Below are positions 1 through 11,300 of a stretch of DNA of 42,591 bases, in pieces (the stretch's first letter is position 1; the number at the start of each line of letters is the position of its first letter). This DNA comes from an uncultured Prevotellaceae bacterium. Lineage in GTDB: Bacteria > Bacteroidota > Bacteroidia > Bacteroidales > Bacteroidaceae. The notes beneath the pieces were generated by a model. That model did not search any database, had not been told where the DNA came from, and was given only the letters and a program-made list of their open reading frames with translations. The stretch covers positions 1 through 42,591 of the forward strand of contig CACXMM010000042.1 in the NCBI GenBank assembly GCA_902768785.1, given 5' to 3'. A program made the translations under genes and the position numbers.

Positions 1-1
1 T

Positions 2-1186
2 ATGGCTAAAGAGCAATTTGTGCGCACCAAACCGCACGTAAACATTGGTACTATCGGTCACGTTGACCATGGTAAGACTACTCTGACCGCTGCCATCACT
101 ACCGTGCTGGCTAAGCAGGGTCTTTCTGAGGTGAAGTCTTTCGACCAGATTGACAACGCTCCCGAGGAGAAGGAGCGTGGTATCACTATTAACACCGCTC
201 ACGTTGAGTATGAGACCGCTAAGCGTCACTATGCTCACGTTGACTGCCCGGGACACGCTGACTATGTGAAGAACATGGTTACTGGTGCTGCCCAGATGGA
301 TGGTGCTATCCTCGTTGTTGCTGCTACTGACGGTCCTATGCCTCAGACACGTGAGCACGTGCTTCTCGCTCGTCAGGTGAACGTTCCCCGCTTGGTGGTG
401 TTCCTGAACAAGTGCGACATGGTTGACGATGAGGAAATGCTGGAGCTCGTTGAGATGGAGGTCCGCGAGATTCTGGAGCAGTATGAGTTCGAGGAAGATA
501 CTCCTATCATCCGTGGTTCTGCCCTCGGTGCCCTGAACGGTGTTGCCAAGTGGGAAGAGAAGGTGATGGAGCTGATGAACACCTGCGACGAGTGGATTCA
601 GGAGCCTCCGCGCGCTACCGACAAGCCTTTCTTGATGCCTGTTGAGGACGTGTTCTCAATCACAGGTCGTGGTACAGTGGCTACTGGTCGTATTGAGACT
701 GGTGTGATCCACGTAGGCGATGAGGTTGAGCTGCTCGGTCTCGGTGAGGACAAGAAGTCTGTGGTTACCGGTGTTGAGATGTTCCGTAAGATCCTCGACG
801 AGGGTCAGGCTGGTGACAACGTAGGTCTGTTGCTCCGCGGTATCGACAAGAACGAGATCAAGCGTGGTATGGTGCTCTGCCATCCTGGACAGATCAAGCC
901 GTTCAAGCGCTTCAAGGCCTCTATCTATGTGCTGAAGAAGGAAGAGGGTGGACGTCATACTCCGTTCGGAAACAAGTATCGTCCTCAGTTCTACCTCCGC
1001 ACCATGGACTGTACTGGTGAGATCACTCTGCCCGAGGGCGTTGAGATGGTGATGCCTGGTGATAACGTTGAGATTCAGGTTGAGCTTATCTACGCTGTTG
1101 CCCTGAACCCGGGTCTCCGCTTCGCTATCCGTGAGGGTGGACGTACCGTTGGTTCTGGTCAGATCACAGAGGTGTACGAAGACTAA
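2..1186 (+). CDS. tuf: Elongation factor Tu
   Basis: EF-Tu is the GTPase that delivers aminoacyl-tRNA to the ribosomal A site. The 394-residue product has the full family length. The G1 P-loop GHVDHGKT is at residues 19-26, DCPGH at 81-85 and NKCD at 136-139, followed by the two beta-barrel domains. The ATG lies at the second base of the window, so any upstream promoter or neighbour cannot be seen. A hairpin terminator directly downstream separates it from tRNA-Trp. A tuf, tRNA-Trp, secE, nusG order is common in bacteria. Certain identification. Confidence 0.98.
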   Translation: MAKEQFVRTKPHVNIGTIGHVDHGKTTLTAAITTVLAKQGLSEVKSFDQIDNAPEEKERGITINTAHVEYETAKRHYAHVDCPGHADYVKNMVTGAAQMDGAILVVAATDGPMPQTREHVLLARQVNVPRLVVFLNKCDMVDDEEMLELVEMEVREILEQYEFEEDTPIIRGSALGALNGVAKWEEKVMELMNTCDEWIQEPPRATDKPFLMPVEDVFSITGRGTVATGRIETGVIHVGDEVELLGLGEDKKSVVTGVEMFRKILDEGQAGDNVGLLLRGIDKNEIKRGMVLCHPGQIKPFKRFKASIYVLKKEEGGRHTPFGNKYRPQFYLRTMDCTGEITLPEGVEMVMPGDNVEIQVELIYAVALNPGLRFAIREGGRTVGSGQITEVYED

Positions 1187-1241
1187 AATTAGCCTTGTTT
1201 GACTAACAAGTCCGAATTAGACTAATTAAAGATAACTTCAG

Positions 1242-1271
1242 GTTCCCGCCTAGTGCGGCGGGAACTTTTTT
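1242..1271 (+). terminator. Rho-independent terminator after tuf
   Basis: A perfect 9-bp GC-rich stem (GTTCCCGCC at 1242-1250 with GGCGGGAAC at 1257-1265) has a 6-nt loop and is followed by six T residues. The T-tract ends at the base immediately before the tRNA-Trp acceptor stem. Confidence 0.9.
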
Positions 1272-1347
1272 ACGGGAATAGCTCAGTTGGTAGAGCATCG
1301 GTCTCCAAAACCGAGGGTCGTGGGTTCGAGTCCTCCTTCCCGTGCCA
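1272..1347 (+). tRNA. tRNA-Trp (anticodon CCA)
   Basis: A full cloverleaf can be drawn. The acceptor ACGGGAA (1272-1278) pairs with TTCCCGT (1337-1343), and the D stem is GCTC/GAGC. The anticodon stem TCGGT/ACCGA carries loop CTCCAAA, with anticodon CCA at 1305-1307. The T loop is TTCGAGT. The discriminator base is G, as expected for tRNA-Trp, and the terminal CCA is encoded at 1345-1347. The T stem has one T-C mismatch and one G-T pair. It sits 15 bp before secE and is probably co-transcribed with it. Confidence 0.95.
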
Positions 1348-1362
1348 AGATAGAATAGTAAT

Positions 1363-1560
1363 ATGTTCAAGAAATTTGTAAATTATTGCAAGGATTGCTA
1401 TAACGAACTTGCGCATAAAACGACTTGGCCTACACGCGCCGAGCTTACACACACGGCAATGGTTGTATTATCTGCTTCCCTTATCATTGCCCTGGTCGTG
1501 TTTGCTATGGATAGCGTATTTAGGGCTGTCATGAGTGGAATCTATAAGCTCGGTATTTAA
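1363..1560 (+). CDS. secE: Preprotein translocase subunit SecE
   Basis: SecE is the small essential subunit that clamps SecY in the inner-membrane protein channel. The product has 65 residues, the single-span form usual outside Proteobacteria. An amphipathic N-terminus with the conserved KTTWPTRAEL stretch (about residues 19-28) precedes one hydrophobic membrane segment at about 32-52. It lies between tRNA-Trp and nusG, the classic secE-nusG arrangement. Its partner secY is also in this window. The short length makes the positional context and the TWP motif the main support. Confidence 0.95.
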   Translation: MFKKFVNYCKDCYNELAHKTTWPTRAELTHTAMVVLSASLIIALVVFAMDSVFRAVMSGIYKLGI

Positions 1561-1594
1561 CCGAGTTTTTTGTCTGGATTAATTTCGAAAGGAA

Positions 1595-2137
1595 ATGGCA
1601 GAATCAGGAAAGAAATGGTATGTTCTTCGCGCTGTGAGCGGAAAGGAAGCCAAGGTGAAAGAATACATCGAGGCTGAGATGAAGCACAATGCGTTGCTGA
1701 CACAGTATGTTTCCCAGGTGCTTATACCTACGGAGAAACATGCGACGTTGCGCAATGGCAAGCGTGTGGTGAAGGAAAAGATCTCTCTACCTGGTTATGT
1801 GCTTGTAGAGGCAGAACTGAAAGGTGATGTGGCGCACACACTGCGCTTCATGCCTAATGTCCTAGGCTTCTTGGGCGGTTTGGACAATCCGACTCCAGTC
1901 AGACAGGCTGACATCAACCGAATCCTCGGTAATGTTGAAGAAACGGAACTCGTGGATGAGATTGCTGTGCCTTATGTGGTTGATGAGACCGTTAAGGTCA
2001 CAGATGGTCCTTTCAGTGGCTTCAGTGGCGTGATCGAAGAAGTGAACGCCGAGAAGCATAAGCTGAAAGTGATGGTTAAGATCTTCGGCAGAAAGACTCC
2101 GCTGGAGCTCAGTTTTATGCAAGTTGAAAAAGAGTAG
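1595..2137 (+). CDS. nusG: Transcription termination/antitermination factor NusG
   Basis: NusG binds RNA polymerase, increases processivity and links transcription to Rho or the ribosome. The 180-residue product has the NGN domain starting at [12 protein letters not shown] (about residue 7). The C-terminal KOW domain, with [16 protein letters not shown], is at about residues 130-155. The length is normal. It follows secE by 34 bp and precedes the L11/L1 genes, as in most bacteria. The 93-bp gap to rplK contains a GCCTGC/GCAGGC inverted repeat (2137-2142, 2181-2186) overlapping the stop codon. That repeat could be part of a leader structure. Confidence 0.97.
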   Translation: MAESGKKWYVLRAVSGKEAKVKEYIEAEMKHNALLTQYVSQVLIPTEKHATLRNGKRVVKEKISLPGYVLVEAELKGDVAHTLRFMPNVLGFLGGLDNPTPVRQADINRILGNVEETELVDEIAVPYVVDETVKVTDGPFSGFSGVIEEVNAEKHKLKVMVKIFGRKTPLELSFMQVEKE

Positions 2138-2230
2138 CCTGCATTGTTACGGGCGGCTGTTCTTTTTATATTCGGTCAGGCAGGCGTATGTCGGCTTGGC
2201 TAATAACAAATTCATTAATTAATAAACAAA

Positions 2231-2668
2231 ATGGCTAAAGAAGTTGCTGGATTAATCAAATTACAGATTAAAGGTGGCGCTGCGAATCCTTCACCACCAG
2301 TAGGACCTGCTCTGGGTTCTAAGGGTATTAACATTATGGGATTCTGCAAGGAGTTCAACGCCAGAACCCAGGATAAGGCTGGTAAGGTATTGCCAGTTGT
2401 TATCACTTACTACACCGACAAGTCATACAGCTTCGAAATCAAGACTTCTCCTGCAGCTGTACAGCTTCTTGAGGCAGCCAAAGTGAAAGGCGGTTCTTCT
2501 GAACCTAACCGAAAGAAGGTTGCTTCTGTCACTTGGGATCAAGTGAGAGCTATCGCAGAGGATAAGATGGCTGATCTTAACTGCTTTACAGTGGAGAGCG
2601 CCATGAAGTTGATCGCTGGTACGGCTCGTAGTATGGGTATCACTGTAAAAGGGGACTTCCCTGGATAA
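2231..2668 (+). CDS. rplK: 50S ribosomal protein L11
   Basis: L11 binds the GTPase-associated region of 23S rRNA together with L10 and supports EF-G and RelA function. The product has 145 residues, close to the family length of about 141. It has the N-terminal proline-rich [10 protein letters not shown] (about residues 20-29) and the rRNA-binding C-terminal domain ending near [12 protein letters not shown]. It heads the rplK-rplA-rplJ-rplL cluster with a 27-bp gap to rplA. The region before the ATG is AT-rich with no Shine-Dalgarno sequence, which is typical of this phylum. Confidence 0.97.
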   Translation: MAKEVAGLIKLQIKGGAANPSPPVGPALGSKGINIMGFCKEFNARTQDKAGKVLPVVITYYTDKSYSFEIKTSPAAVQLLEAAKVKGGSSEPNRKKVASVTWDQVRAIAEDKMADLNCFTVESAMKLIAGTARSMGITVKGDFPG

Positions 2669-2695
2669 TAATTTATAACTTCAATTTTAAAGAAA

Positions 2696-3388
2696 ATGAG
2701 TAAACTGACAAAAAATCAAAAAGCAGTTGCCGATAAGGTTGAAGCAGGGAAAGCATACTCTTTACAGGAGGCTACCGAGCTGGTAAAAGAGATTACCACT
2801 ACCAAGTTCGATGCTTCAGTTGATATCGACGTACGCCTGGGTGTGGATCCGCGTAAAGCTAACCAGATGGTTCGTGGCGTTGTGTCGCTGCCGAACGGAA
2901 CTGGTAAGGTGATCCGCGTGCTCGCACTCTGTACTCCTGATCAGGAGGCTGCTGCCAAAGAGGCTGGTGCCGACTATGTGGGTCTTGACGAGTATATCGA
3001 CAAGATTAAAGGTGGTTGGACAGATGTGGATGTGATTATCACAATGCCCTCTTGCATGGGTAAGATCGGTCCTCTGGGCCGCGTGCTCGGTCCCCGTGGC
3101 CTGATGCCGAACCCGAAGAGCGGTACTGTTACTATGGACGTAGCAAAGGCAGTGAAGGAAGTTAAGCAGGGTAAAATCGATTTCAAGGTTGACAAGTCGG
3201 GTATCATCCACACGTCAATCGGTAAGGTGAGCATGACCCCCGAGCAGCTCTACGGAAATGCAAAGGAGTTTATCTCTACCGTTATCAAGTTGAAGCCTGC
3301 TGCTGCTAAGGGTACTTATATTAAGAGTATCTTCCTCTCAAGCACGATGAGTCTTGGTGTCAAGGTTGATCCGAAGACAGTTGAGTAA
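2696..3388 (+). CDS. rplA: 50S ribosomal protein L1
   Basis: L1 forms the mobile stalk at the E site of the large subunit and in many bacteria represses translation of its own L11-L1 mRNA. The product has 230 residues, the normal length. The conserved segment [20 protein letters not shown] (about residues 122-141) is intact. It lies between rplK and rplJ, with a 19-bp gap to rplJ that leaves little room for a separate promoter. Confidence 0.98.
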   Translation: MSKLTKNQKAVADKVEAGKAYSLQEATELVKEITTTKFDASVDIDVRLGVDPRKANQMVRGVVSLPNGTGKVIRVLALCTPDQEAAAKEAGADYVGLDEYIDKIKGGWTDVDVIITMPSCMGKIGPLGRVLGPRGLMPNPKSGTVTMDVAKAVKEVKQGKIDFKVDKSGIIHTSIGKVSMTPEQLYGNAKEFISTVIKLKPAAAKGTYIKSIFLSSTMSLGVKVDPKTVE

Positions 3389-3407
3389 TTTTTAAAAGAA
3401 GACGAAA

Positions 3408-3920
3408 ATGAAAAAAGAAGTAAAAGATACTATCATCGTTGAGCTTGGTGAGAAGCTGAAGGAATTTCCTCATTTCTATCTGGTAGATGTTACCGGACTG
3501 AATGCGAAGGCCACAAGCGATCTGCGTCGTAAGTGCTTTAAGAACGAAATCAAAATGGTGGTGGTAAAGAACACCCTTCTTCACAAGGCCTTCGAGGCTT
3601 CGGAGATTGATTTCGAACCTTTGTATGAGACTCTGAAAGGCAACACAGCCGTGATGTTCTGCAATACTGCGAATGTACCGGCTAAGCTGCTGAAAGATTA
3701 TAAGAAGCAGGGAATCCCTGCTTTGAAGGGTGCTTATGCAGAGGAAGGCATCTTCGTAGGTGCAGACAAGCTGGACGAGCTTGTTGCTATCAAGAGTAAG
3801 AACGAGCTTATCGCTGATGTTGTCGCCATGCTCGAAGCTCCCGTACAGGGCGTTCTCTCTGCTCTGGAATCAGGTGCCAACACTATCCATGGTGTGCTGA
3901 AGACACTTGAGGAGCGCTAA
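3408..3920 (+). CDS. rplJ: 50S ribosomal protein L10
   Basis: L10 anchors L7/L12 dimers to the ribosome stalk. The product has 170 residues, with an N-terminal rRNA-binding domain (FYLVDVTGLNAKATSDLRR near residues 23-41) and a C-terminal helix that carries L7/L12. It precedes rplL by 75 bp. In E. coli the L10-L7/L12 complex represses this operon through a leader upstream of rplJ. The short 19-bp gap here means such a site would have to lie inside rplA or before rplL. Confidence 0.97.
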   Translation: MKKEVKDTIIVELGEKLKEFPHFYLVDVTGLNAKATSDLRRKCFKNEIKMVVVKNTLLHKAFEASEIDFEPLYETLKGNTAVMFCNTANVPAKLLKDYKKQGIPALKGAYAEEGIFVGADKLDELVAIKSKNELIADVVAMLEAPVQGVLSALESGANTIHGVLKTLEER

Positions 3921-3995
3921 ATCATTATCATTAACATTTAACAAGGTGTTTTATACCGCCTGTAAAAGAATTAACAATTAAAAAGTTTAAATAAA

Positions 3996-4376
3996 ATGGC
4001 AGATATTAAAGCTATTGCTGAAGAGTTGGTAAACCTTACAGTAAAAGAAGTTCAAGAGTTGAAGACAGTCCTGAAGGACGAGTATGGAATTGAGCCTGCT
4101 GCAGCCGCTGTTGCTGTTGCTGCTGGTCCCGCTGCTGGTGGCGAGGCTGCCGCTGCTGAGGAGAAGACTTCTTTCGACGTCGTTCTGAAGTCTGCTGGCG
4201 CTGCTAAGCTCCAGGTCGTTAAGGCTGTGAAAGAGGCTTGCGGTCTTGGTCTGAAAGAGGCTAAGGATCTCGTTGACGGTGCTCCTTCTACCGTGAAGGA
4301 AGGCATGTCTAAGGACGAGGCTGAGAACCTGAAGAAGACCCTCGAGGCTGTAGGTGCTGAGGTAGAGCTCAAATAA
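3996..4376 (+). CDS. rplL: 50S ribosomal protein L7/L12
   Basis: L7/L12 is the multi-copy stalk protein that recruits translation GTPases. The 126-residue product has an N-terminal dimerisation domain, then an Ala/Gly-rich hinge (about residues 35-55). The globular C-terminal domain contains [20 protein letters not shown] and ends VGAEVELK. It is followed by a strong hairpin before rpoB, a place where partial termination sets the ribosomal protein to polymerase ratio in other bacteria. Confidence 0.98.
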   Translation: MADIKAIAEELVNLTVKEVQELKTVLKDEYGIEPAAAAVAVAAGPAAGGEAAAAEEKTSFDVVLKSAGAAKLQVVKAVKEACGLGLKEAKDLVDGAPSTVKEGMSKDEAENLKKTLEAVGAEVELK

Positions 4377-4398
4377 TCGAGACAACTTTGTACATACG

Positions 4399-4436
4399 GG
4401 TTAGGATTTCCCAAGTAGGGGAGTCCTAACCTTTTT
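4399..4436 (+). terminator. Terminator/attenuator between rplL and rpoB
   Basis: GGTTAGGA (4399-4406) pairs perfectly with TCCTAACC (4424-4431). An inner CCC/GGG extension closes the AAGTA loop, and TTTTT follows at 4432-4436. No recognisable promoter was found between it and rpoB at 4507. The likely role is partial termination, as at the E. coli rplL-rpoB attenuator, rather than a full stop. That role is inferred from position. Confidence 0.85.
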
Positions 4437-4506
4437 GTGTCTTCGACACATTCCTATTTGACCCATTGCCCAATTTGACCAATTAGACAAATAAAAAGTA
4501 ATATAG

Positions 4507-7500
4507 ATGGCTTCAAAAATTGTTGATAACAGAGTAAACTTTGCCAGCGTGAAGAATCCGATGCCCTATCCGGATTTCCTCGATGTGCAGTTAAAGTCTT
4601 TCAGGGACTTCCTTCAGTTGGACACTCCGCCAGAGGAACGCAAGAATGACGGCTTATACAAGGTGTTCTCAGAGAACTTCCCGATAACCGATACAAGGAA
4701 CAATTTCGTTCTTGAGTTCCTGGACTACTTCATCGATCCACCGCGTTATACAATCGATGAGTGTCTTGAGCGTGGACTGACTTACAGTGTTCCTCTGAAA
4801 GCGAAGATGAAACTGTATTGCACGGATCCTGATCACGAAGATTTTGAGACGATCGTATCCGATGTGTTCTTGGGAACGATCCCCTATATGACCAGCAACG
4901 GTACCTTCATCATCAATGGTGCTGAGCGTGTGGTCGTTTCCCAGCTGCATCGTTCTCCAGGTGTGTTCTTCGGACAGGGCGTTCACGCAAATGGTACCGT
5001 TCTCTATAGTGCGCGTATCATCCCATTCAAGGGTTCATGGATTGAGTTTGCCACCGATATCAACAACGTGATGTATGCCTACATCGACAGAAAGAAGAAG
5101 TTGCCCGTGACAACCCTTCTTCGTGCTATCGGCTATGAGGCAGACAAAGACATCCTTCAGATCTTCGACCTTGCCGAGGAGGTGAAGGTGACGAAGAAGA
5201 ACATGAAGGAGGTCATCGGCAAGCATCTTGCTGCCCGTGTGCTGAAGAGCTGGACTGAGGACTTCGTTGATGAGGACTCTGGTGAGGTGACTTCTATCGA
5301 GCGTAATGAGGTGATCATGGAACGTGAGACAGAGATCACCAAGGAGAACGTGGAGGATATTCTTGACAGTGGTGCCTCTACGATTCTGGTGCACAAGGAT
5401 GCTGAGACAGCCAATAAGTATTCTATCATCTTCAACACGTTGCAGAAAGACCCGAGTAATAGTGAGCAGGAAGCCGTGAACTATATCTACCGTCAGCTGC
5501 GTAATGCTGATCCGGCAGATGATGCCAGTGCTCGGGAAGTGATCCAGAACCTGTTCTTCTCAGATAAGCGTTACGATTTGGGTGACGTAGGTCGATACCG
5601 TATTAATAAGAAATTAGGTCTTGACACGGAGATGAATATCCGTATCCTGACCAACGAAGATATTATTGAGATTATCAAATATCTCATCCAGCTGGTGAAC
5701 TCAAATGCTACAGTGGATGATATCGACCACCTTTCGAACCGTCGTGTACGTACGGTGGGTGAGCAGTTGAGTAACCAGTTCTCCATAGGTCTGGCCCGTA
5801 TGAGCCGTACCATCCGTGAACGTATGAACGTTCGCGATAATGAGGTGTTCACACCGACGGATCTGATCAATGCGAAGACCATCTCGAGCGTGATCAATTC
5901 TTTCTTCGGTACGAACCCCTTGAGCCAGTTCATGGATCAGACGAACCCCTTGGCAGAGGTGACACACAAGCGCCGTCTGTCAGCTTTGGGTCCTGGTGGT
6001 CTTTCTCGTGAGCGTGCCGGTTTTGAGGTGCGTGACGTACACTACACCCACTACGGTCGTCTGTGTCCTATCGAGAGTCCTGAAGGTCCGAACATCGGTC
6101 TGATCTCCTCACTCTGTGTTTATGCGAAGATCAATGAGCTTGGATTCATTGAGACTCCTTACCGTAAGGTGAAGGATGGAGTGGTGAACCTGAAGAATGA
6201 GGATGTTGTTTATCTGACAGCTGAGGAGGAGGAGGATCATATCATTGGTCAGGGTAATGCACCGCTGAAGGAAGACGGTTCGTTCATCCGCACTTATGTG
6301 AAGTGCCGCCAGGATGCTGACTTCCCTGTCGTTGCTCCAGATCAGGTTGACCTGATGGATGTGGCACCGCAGCAGATCGCCTCTATCGCTGCTGGTCTGA
6401 TTCCTTTCTTGGAGCATGACGATGCCCACCGTGCTTTGATGGGATCGAACATGATGCGCCAGGCTGTTCCTCTGCTTCATAACGAGGCTCCTATTGTTGG
6501 AACGGGTATTGAAAAGCAGGTGTGCGAGGATTCTCGTACGATGATTACTGCTGAAGGTGAGGGTATCATCGAATATGTGGATGCTACCACCATCCGTATC
6601 CTTTACGATCGTACCGAGGATGAGGAGTTCGTTAGCTTCGAGCCGGCATTGAAAGAATACCGAATTCCTAAGTTCCGCCGCACCAATCAGAACATGGTTG
6701 TTGACCTCCGTCCTATCTGTAATAAAGGACAGCGTGTGAAGAAAGGTGATATCCTGACGGAAGGTTATGCTACTGAGAATGGTGAGCTTGCTCTGGGTCG
6801 TAACCTGCTGGTGGCCTATATGCCGTGGAAGGGTTACAACTACGAGGATGCCATCGTGCTGAACGAGCGTGTGGTGCGTGAGGATATCTTGACTTCAGTA
6901 CATGTTGATGAGTATTCTCTCGATGTCCGTGAGACAAAACGAGGCATGGAGGAGTTCACTGCCGATATCCCCAACGTCAGCGAGGAAGCAACAAAAGATC
7001 TCGATGATAATGGTATTATCCGTGTGGGAGCCCGTGTGGAGCCCGGTGATATTCTGATTGGTAAGATTTCACCAAAGGGCGAGAGCGATCCTTCTCCGGA
7101 AGAGAAACTGTTACGTGCTATCTTTGGTGATAAGGCCGGTGATGTGAAAGATTCATCATTGAAGGCTAATCCCTCACTGACGGGTATCGTTATTGACAAG
7201 AAACTCTTCTCCCGTGCTGTCAAGACTCGTCAGAGCAAGCAGCAGGATAAGGTCATCCTTGCCAAGATTGATGAGGAATATGATGCTAAGATCAACGACC
7301 TGAAGGAGATTCTCGTTGACAAACTGATGGTTCTGACAGAGGGCAATGTTTCCCAGGGCGTAAAGGACTATACAGGTGCTGAGATCATCACCAAAGGCAG
7401 TAAGTTTACTGTCTCTGCCTTGAAGAATCTTGAGTATGATGGTATTCAGAGCAATGGATGGACGAATGATGAGCATAAGAATGAGCTGATTCAGAAGCTG

Positions 7501-8319
7501 ATCATGAACTTCATCAAGAAATATAAACTGCTTGATGCGGAGTTGAAACGCCGTAAGCTGGCTATCACCATCGGTGATGAGCTGCCTTCAGGCATCCTTC
7601 AGATGGCTAAGGTGTATGTGGCCAAGAAACGTAAGATCGGTGTGGGCGATAAGCTTGCTGGTCGTCATGGTAATAAAGGTATCGTATCGAAGGTGGTGCG
7701 TCAGGAGGATATGCCGTTCCTCGAGGATGGTCGTCCTGTTGACTTGGTACTGAACCCGTTAGGTGTGCCTTCACGTATGAACCTGGGTCAGATCTTCGAG
7801 GCTATTCTCGGTGCTGCAGGTAAACGTCTGGGTGTGAAGTTCGCTACGCCAATCTTCGATGGTGCCAAGTTGGAAGACTTGCAGGAGTGGACAGACAAGG
7901 CCGGCTTACCGCGCTTGTGCTCTACCCACCTGTATGATGGTGAGACTGGTGAGAAGTTCGACCAGCCCGCTACTGTGGGTATCACTTACTTCTTGAAGCT
8001 CGGTCACATGGTGGAAGATAAGATGCACGCTCGCTCTATTGGTCCTTACAGCTTGATTACCCAGCAGCCGCTTGGTGGTAAGGCACAGTTCGGTGGACAG
8101 CGTTTCGGAGAGATGGAGGTCTGGGCCCTTGAGGCCTTCGGCGCCAGTCATGTTCTCCAGGAGATCTTGACGATCAAGTCTGATGATGTGGTGGGACGTA
8201 GCAAAGCTTACGAGGCTATCGTCAAAGGCGAGCCCATGCCCACCCCGGGTATTCCTGAGTCGCTCAATGTGCTGCTCCATGAGCTGCGTGGTTTAGGTTT
8301 GAGCGTAACCCTCGATTGA
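4507..8319 (+). CDS. rpoB: DNA-directed RNA polymerase subunit beta
   Basis: The beta subunit of RNA polymerase, 1270 residues, is full length. The rifampicin-binding cluster starts near L472 ([19 protein letters not shown] followed by LSALGPGGL). The positions equivalent to E. coli Q513, D516, H526, R529 and S531 carry the susceptible residues. The active-site region [10 protein letters not shown] and the C-terminal block that contacts beta-prime ([12 protein letters not shown]) are intact. It is followed 40 bp later by rpoC across a 7-bp tandem repeat. No frameshift was seen. Confidence 0.98.
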   Translation: MASKIVDNRVNFASVKNPMPYPDFLDVQLKSFRDFLQLDTPPEERKNDGLYKVFSENFPITDTRNNFVLEFLDYFIDPPRYTIDECLERGLTYSVPLKAKMKLYCTDPDHEDFETIVSDVFLGTIPYMTSNGTFIINGAERVVVSQLHRSPGVFFGQGVHANGTVLYSARIIPFKGSWIEFATDINNVMYAYIDRKKKLPVTTLLRAIGYEADKDILQIFDLAEEVKVTKKNMKEVIGKHLAARVLKSWTEDFVDEDSGEVTSIERNEVIMERETEITKENVEDILDSGASTILVHKDAETANKYSIIFNTLQKDPSNSEQEAVNYIYRQLRNADPADDASAREVIQNLFFSDKRYDLGDVGRYRINKKLGLDTEMNIRILTNEDIIEIIKYLIQLVNSNATVDDIDHLSNRRVRTVGEQLSNQFSIGLARMSRTIRERMNVRDNEVFTPTDLINAKTISSVINSFFGTNPLSQFMDQTNPLAEVTHKRRLSALGPGGLSRERAGFEVRDVHYTHYGRLCPIESPEGPNIGLISSLCVYAKINELGFIETPYRKVKDGVVNLKNEDVVYLTAEEEEDHIIGQGNAPLKEDGSFIRTYVKCRQDADFPVVAPDQVDLMDVAPQQIASIAAGLIPFLEHDDAHRALMGSNMMRQAVPLLHNEAPIVGTGIEKQVCEDSRTMITAEGEGIIEYVDATTIRILYDRTEDEEFVSFEPALKEYRIPKFRRTNQNMVVDLRPICNKGQRVKKGDILTEGYATENGELALGRNLLVAYMPWKGYNYEDAIVLNERVVREDILTSVHVDEYSLDVRETKRGMEEFTADIPNVSEEATKDLDDNGIIRVGARVEPGDILIGKISPKGESDPSPEEKLLRAIFGDKAGDVKDSSLKANPSLTGIVIDKKLFSRAVKTRQSKQQDKVILAKIDEEYDAKINDLKEILVDKLMVLTEGNVSQGVKDYTGAEIITKGSKFTVSALKNLEYDGIQSNGWTNDEHKNELIQKLIMNFIKKYKLLDAELKRRKLAITIGDELPSGILQMAKVYVAKKRKIGVGDKLAGRHGNKGIVSKVVRQEDMPFLEDGRPVDLVLNPLGVPSRMNLGQIFEAILGAAGKRLGVKFATPIFDGAKLEDLQEWTDKAGLPRLCSTHLYDGETGEKFDQPATVGITYFLKLGHMVEDKMHARSIGPYSLITQQPLGGKAQFGGQRFGEMEVWALEAFGASHVLQEILTIKSDDVVGRSKAYEAIVKGEPMPTPGIPESLNVLLHELRGLGLSVTLD

Positions 8320-8320
8320 T

Positions 8321-8356
8321 GAAATTAAGAATTAAGAATTAAGAATTAAGAATTGA
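8321..8356 (+). repeat. 7-bp tandem repeat in the rpoB-rpoC gap
   Basis: Four head-to-tail GAATTAA-type units start at 8329, 8336, 8343 and 8350 (the last is GAATTGA). They are preceded by a near-copy at 8321. The array fills the 40-bp gap and ends 4 bp before the rpoC ATG. It is AT-rich and unstructured, so it could act as a translation-enhancing A-rich leader in a phylum that seldom uses Shine-Dalgarno sites. That role is inferred. Confidence 0.9.
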
Positions 8357-8359
8357 AAT

Positions 8360-11300
8360 ATGGCTTTCAAGAAAGATTCCAAGATAAAGAGTAATTTCAC
8401 GAAGATTACCATCGGACTCGCATCACCCGAGGAAATCCTCGAGAGCAGTTTTGGCGAGGTTACCAAGCCGGAGACCATTAACTACCGTACTTACAAGCCG
8501 GAGCGTGATGGATTGTTCTGTGAGCGTATCTTCGGTCCTACCAAGGACTATGAGTGTGCCTGCGGTAAATACAAGCGTATCCGTTATAAGGGTATCGTCT
8601 GCGACCGTTGCGGTGTGGAGGTTACTGAGAAGAAAGTGCGCCGTGAGCGTACCGGTCATATCGAACTGGTTGTCCCCGTTGCACATATCTGGTATTTCCG
8701 CTCTTTGCCAAATAAGATCGGTTATCTGTTAGGTGTCCCCACCAAGAAGCTCGATGCCGTCATCTATTACGAGAAATACATCGTCATCAAGCCGGGTGTG
8801 ATGGAAGGCAAGAAGGATGCTGAGGGAATGGAAGTGAATGGCTCACATCAGATGGACCTCCTCTCAGAGGATGAGTACATTGAGATCATGGATAGCCTGC
8901 CCCAGGGTAATGAATACCTGGATGACTCCGATCCCAACAAGTTCATTGCCAAGATGGGTGCTGAGGCAATCTATCAATTGCTTGTAGGACTTGACCTCGA
9001 CTCATTGAGCTATGAACTCCGCGACCGTGCCAACAGTGACTCGTCACAGCAGCGCAAGACCGAGGCTTTGAAGCGCCTGCAGGTGGTGGAGGCTTTCCGC
9101 AGCAGTAAGGATATCAACAGACCAGAATGGATGATCATGAAGATTATCCCTGTGACACCTCCGGAACTTCGTCCGTTGGTGCCTCTGGATGGTGGTCGCT
9201 TTGCTACTTCCGATCTGAACGACCTCTATCGTCGTGTCATCATCCGTAATAACCGTCTGAAGCGACTGATGGAGATTAAGGCGCCTGAGGTGATTCTCCG
9301 TAATGAGAAGCGTATGCTTCAGGAAGCTGTTGACTCACTCTTCGATAATAGTCGTAAGTCATCAGCAGTGAAGAGCGACTCCAACCGTCCGCTGAAGTCT
9401 CTCTCCGACTCCTTGAAGGGTAAGCAGGGACGCTTCCGTCAGAACTTGCTTGGTAAGCGTGTGGACTACTCTGCCCGTTCGGTGATTGTGGTAGGTCCTG
9501 AGCTGAAGATGGGAGAGTGCGGTCTGCCGAAACTGATGGCCGCAGAGCTCTATAAGCCGTTCATTATCCGCAAGCTCATCGAGCGCGGCATTGTAAAGAC
9601 GGTGAAGAGTGCTAAGAAGATCGTTGACCGCCGCGAGCCGGTGATCTGGGATATTCTGGAGAATGTGATGAAGGGTCATCCCGTTCTGCTGAACCGTGCT
9701 CCTACACTGCACCGCTTGGGTATCCAGGCTTTCCAGCCGAAGCTGATCGAAGGTAAGGCCATCCAGTTGCACCCGTTGGCATGTACGGCATTTAACGCTG
9801 ACTTCGATGGTGACCAGATGGCTGTTCACCTCCCGTTGAGCAACGAGGCTGTGCTGGAGGCTCAAATACTGATGCTTCAGAGTCATAACATCCTGAACCC
9901 TGCCAATGGTGCGCCGATTACCGTTCCTTCACAGGATATGGTACTGGGTCTGTATTACATCACGAAGATCCGTCCGGGTGCCAAGGGAGAAGGACTTACC
10001 TTCTACGGACCAGAAGAGGCCATCATTGCCCATAACGAGGGCAAGTGTGATCTCCATGCTCAGGTGAAAGTCGTGGTGAAGGATATCAATGAGAATGGTG
10101 AATATTACAACCACATGGTGGAGACTTCTGTAGGTCGTGTCATCGTGAACGGTATCATCCCCGATGAGGTGGGTTATGTGAACACGATCATCTCTAAGAA
10201 GTCACTGCGCGACATCATCGCCAACGTGATCAAACATGTGGGCTTTGCCGAGGCTTGTGAGTTCCTTGATGGTATCAAGAACCTTGGTTATCGCATGGCT
10301 TACTTAGCCGGTCTGTCGTTCAACCTTGACGACATCATCATCCCGAAAGAGAAGGAGGAACTGGTGCAGAAAGGTAACGACGAAGTTCAGGCGATTACCG
10401 ATAACTATAATATGGGCTTCATCACCGATAACGAGCGTTATAATCAGGTAATTGATGCGTGGACACATGTAAACAACCGTTTGGGCGAGGTGCTGCTGAA
10501 GCAGATGACAGAGGCCGATCAGGGATTCAATGCCGTCTATATGATGCTTGATTCAGGAGCCCGTGGTTCTAAGGACCAGATCAAACAGTTGGCTGGTATG
10601 CGTGGACTGATGGCCAAGCCGCAGAAGGCAGGTGCTGAAGGACGTGGTACCATTGAGAACCCGATTCTCTCTAACTTCAAGGAGGGAATGTCGGTGTTGG
10701 AGTACTTTATTTCTACTCACGGTGCTCGTAAGGGTCTGGCTGATACGGCTATGAAGACAGCTGATGCCGGATATCTGACCCGTCGTCTGGTTGATGTGTC
10801 ACATGATGTGATTATCACAGAGGAAGACTGTGGAACGCTCCGTGGATTGGTTTGTACAGCGTTGAAGAACGGTGACGAGACCATCTCCACCTTGTATGAG
10901 CGTATCCTCGGACGTGTGTCTGTTCATGATATTATCAATCCGACCACAGGAGAGAAGATTATCTCTGCCGGTGAGGAGATCACCGAATCAGTAGCTCAGG
11001 CTATCGAGGATTCTCCCATTGAGAGCGTAGAGATTCGTTCGGTGCTCACTTGCGAGAGTAAGAAGGGTGTATGTATGAAGTGTTACGGTCGTAACCTCGC
11101 TACCCAGCGCATGGTACAGAAGGGTGAGGCTGTCGGTGTGATTGCTGCCCAAGCCATTGGTGAGCCGGGTACACAGCTGACGCTCCGTACATTCCACGCC
11201 GGTGGTGTGGCTGGTAATGCTGCCGCCAATGCTTCTATCGTGGCCAAGAACGACAGTCGTCTGGAGTTCGATGAACTTCGTGCTGTCCCGTTCACCGAGG

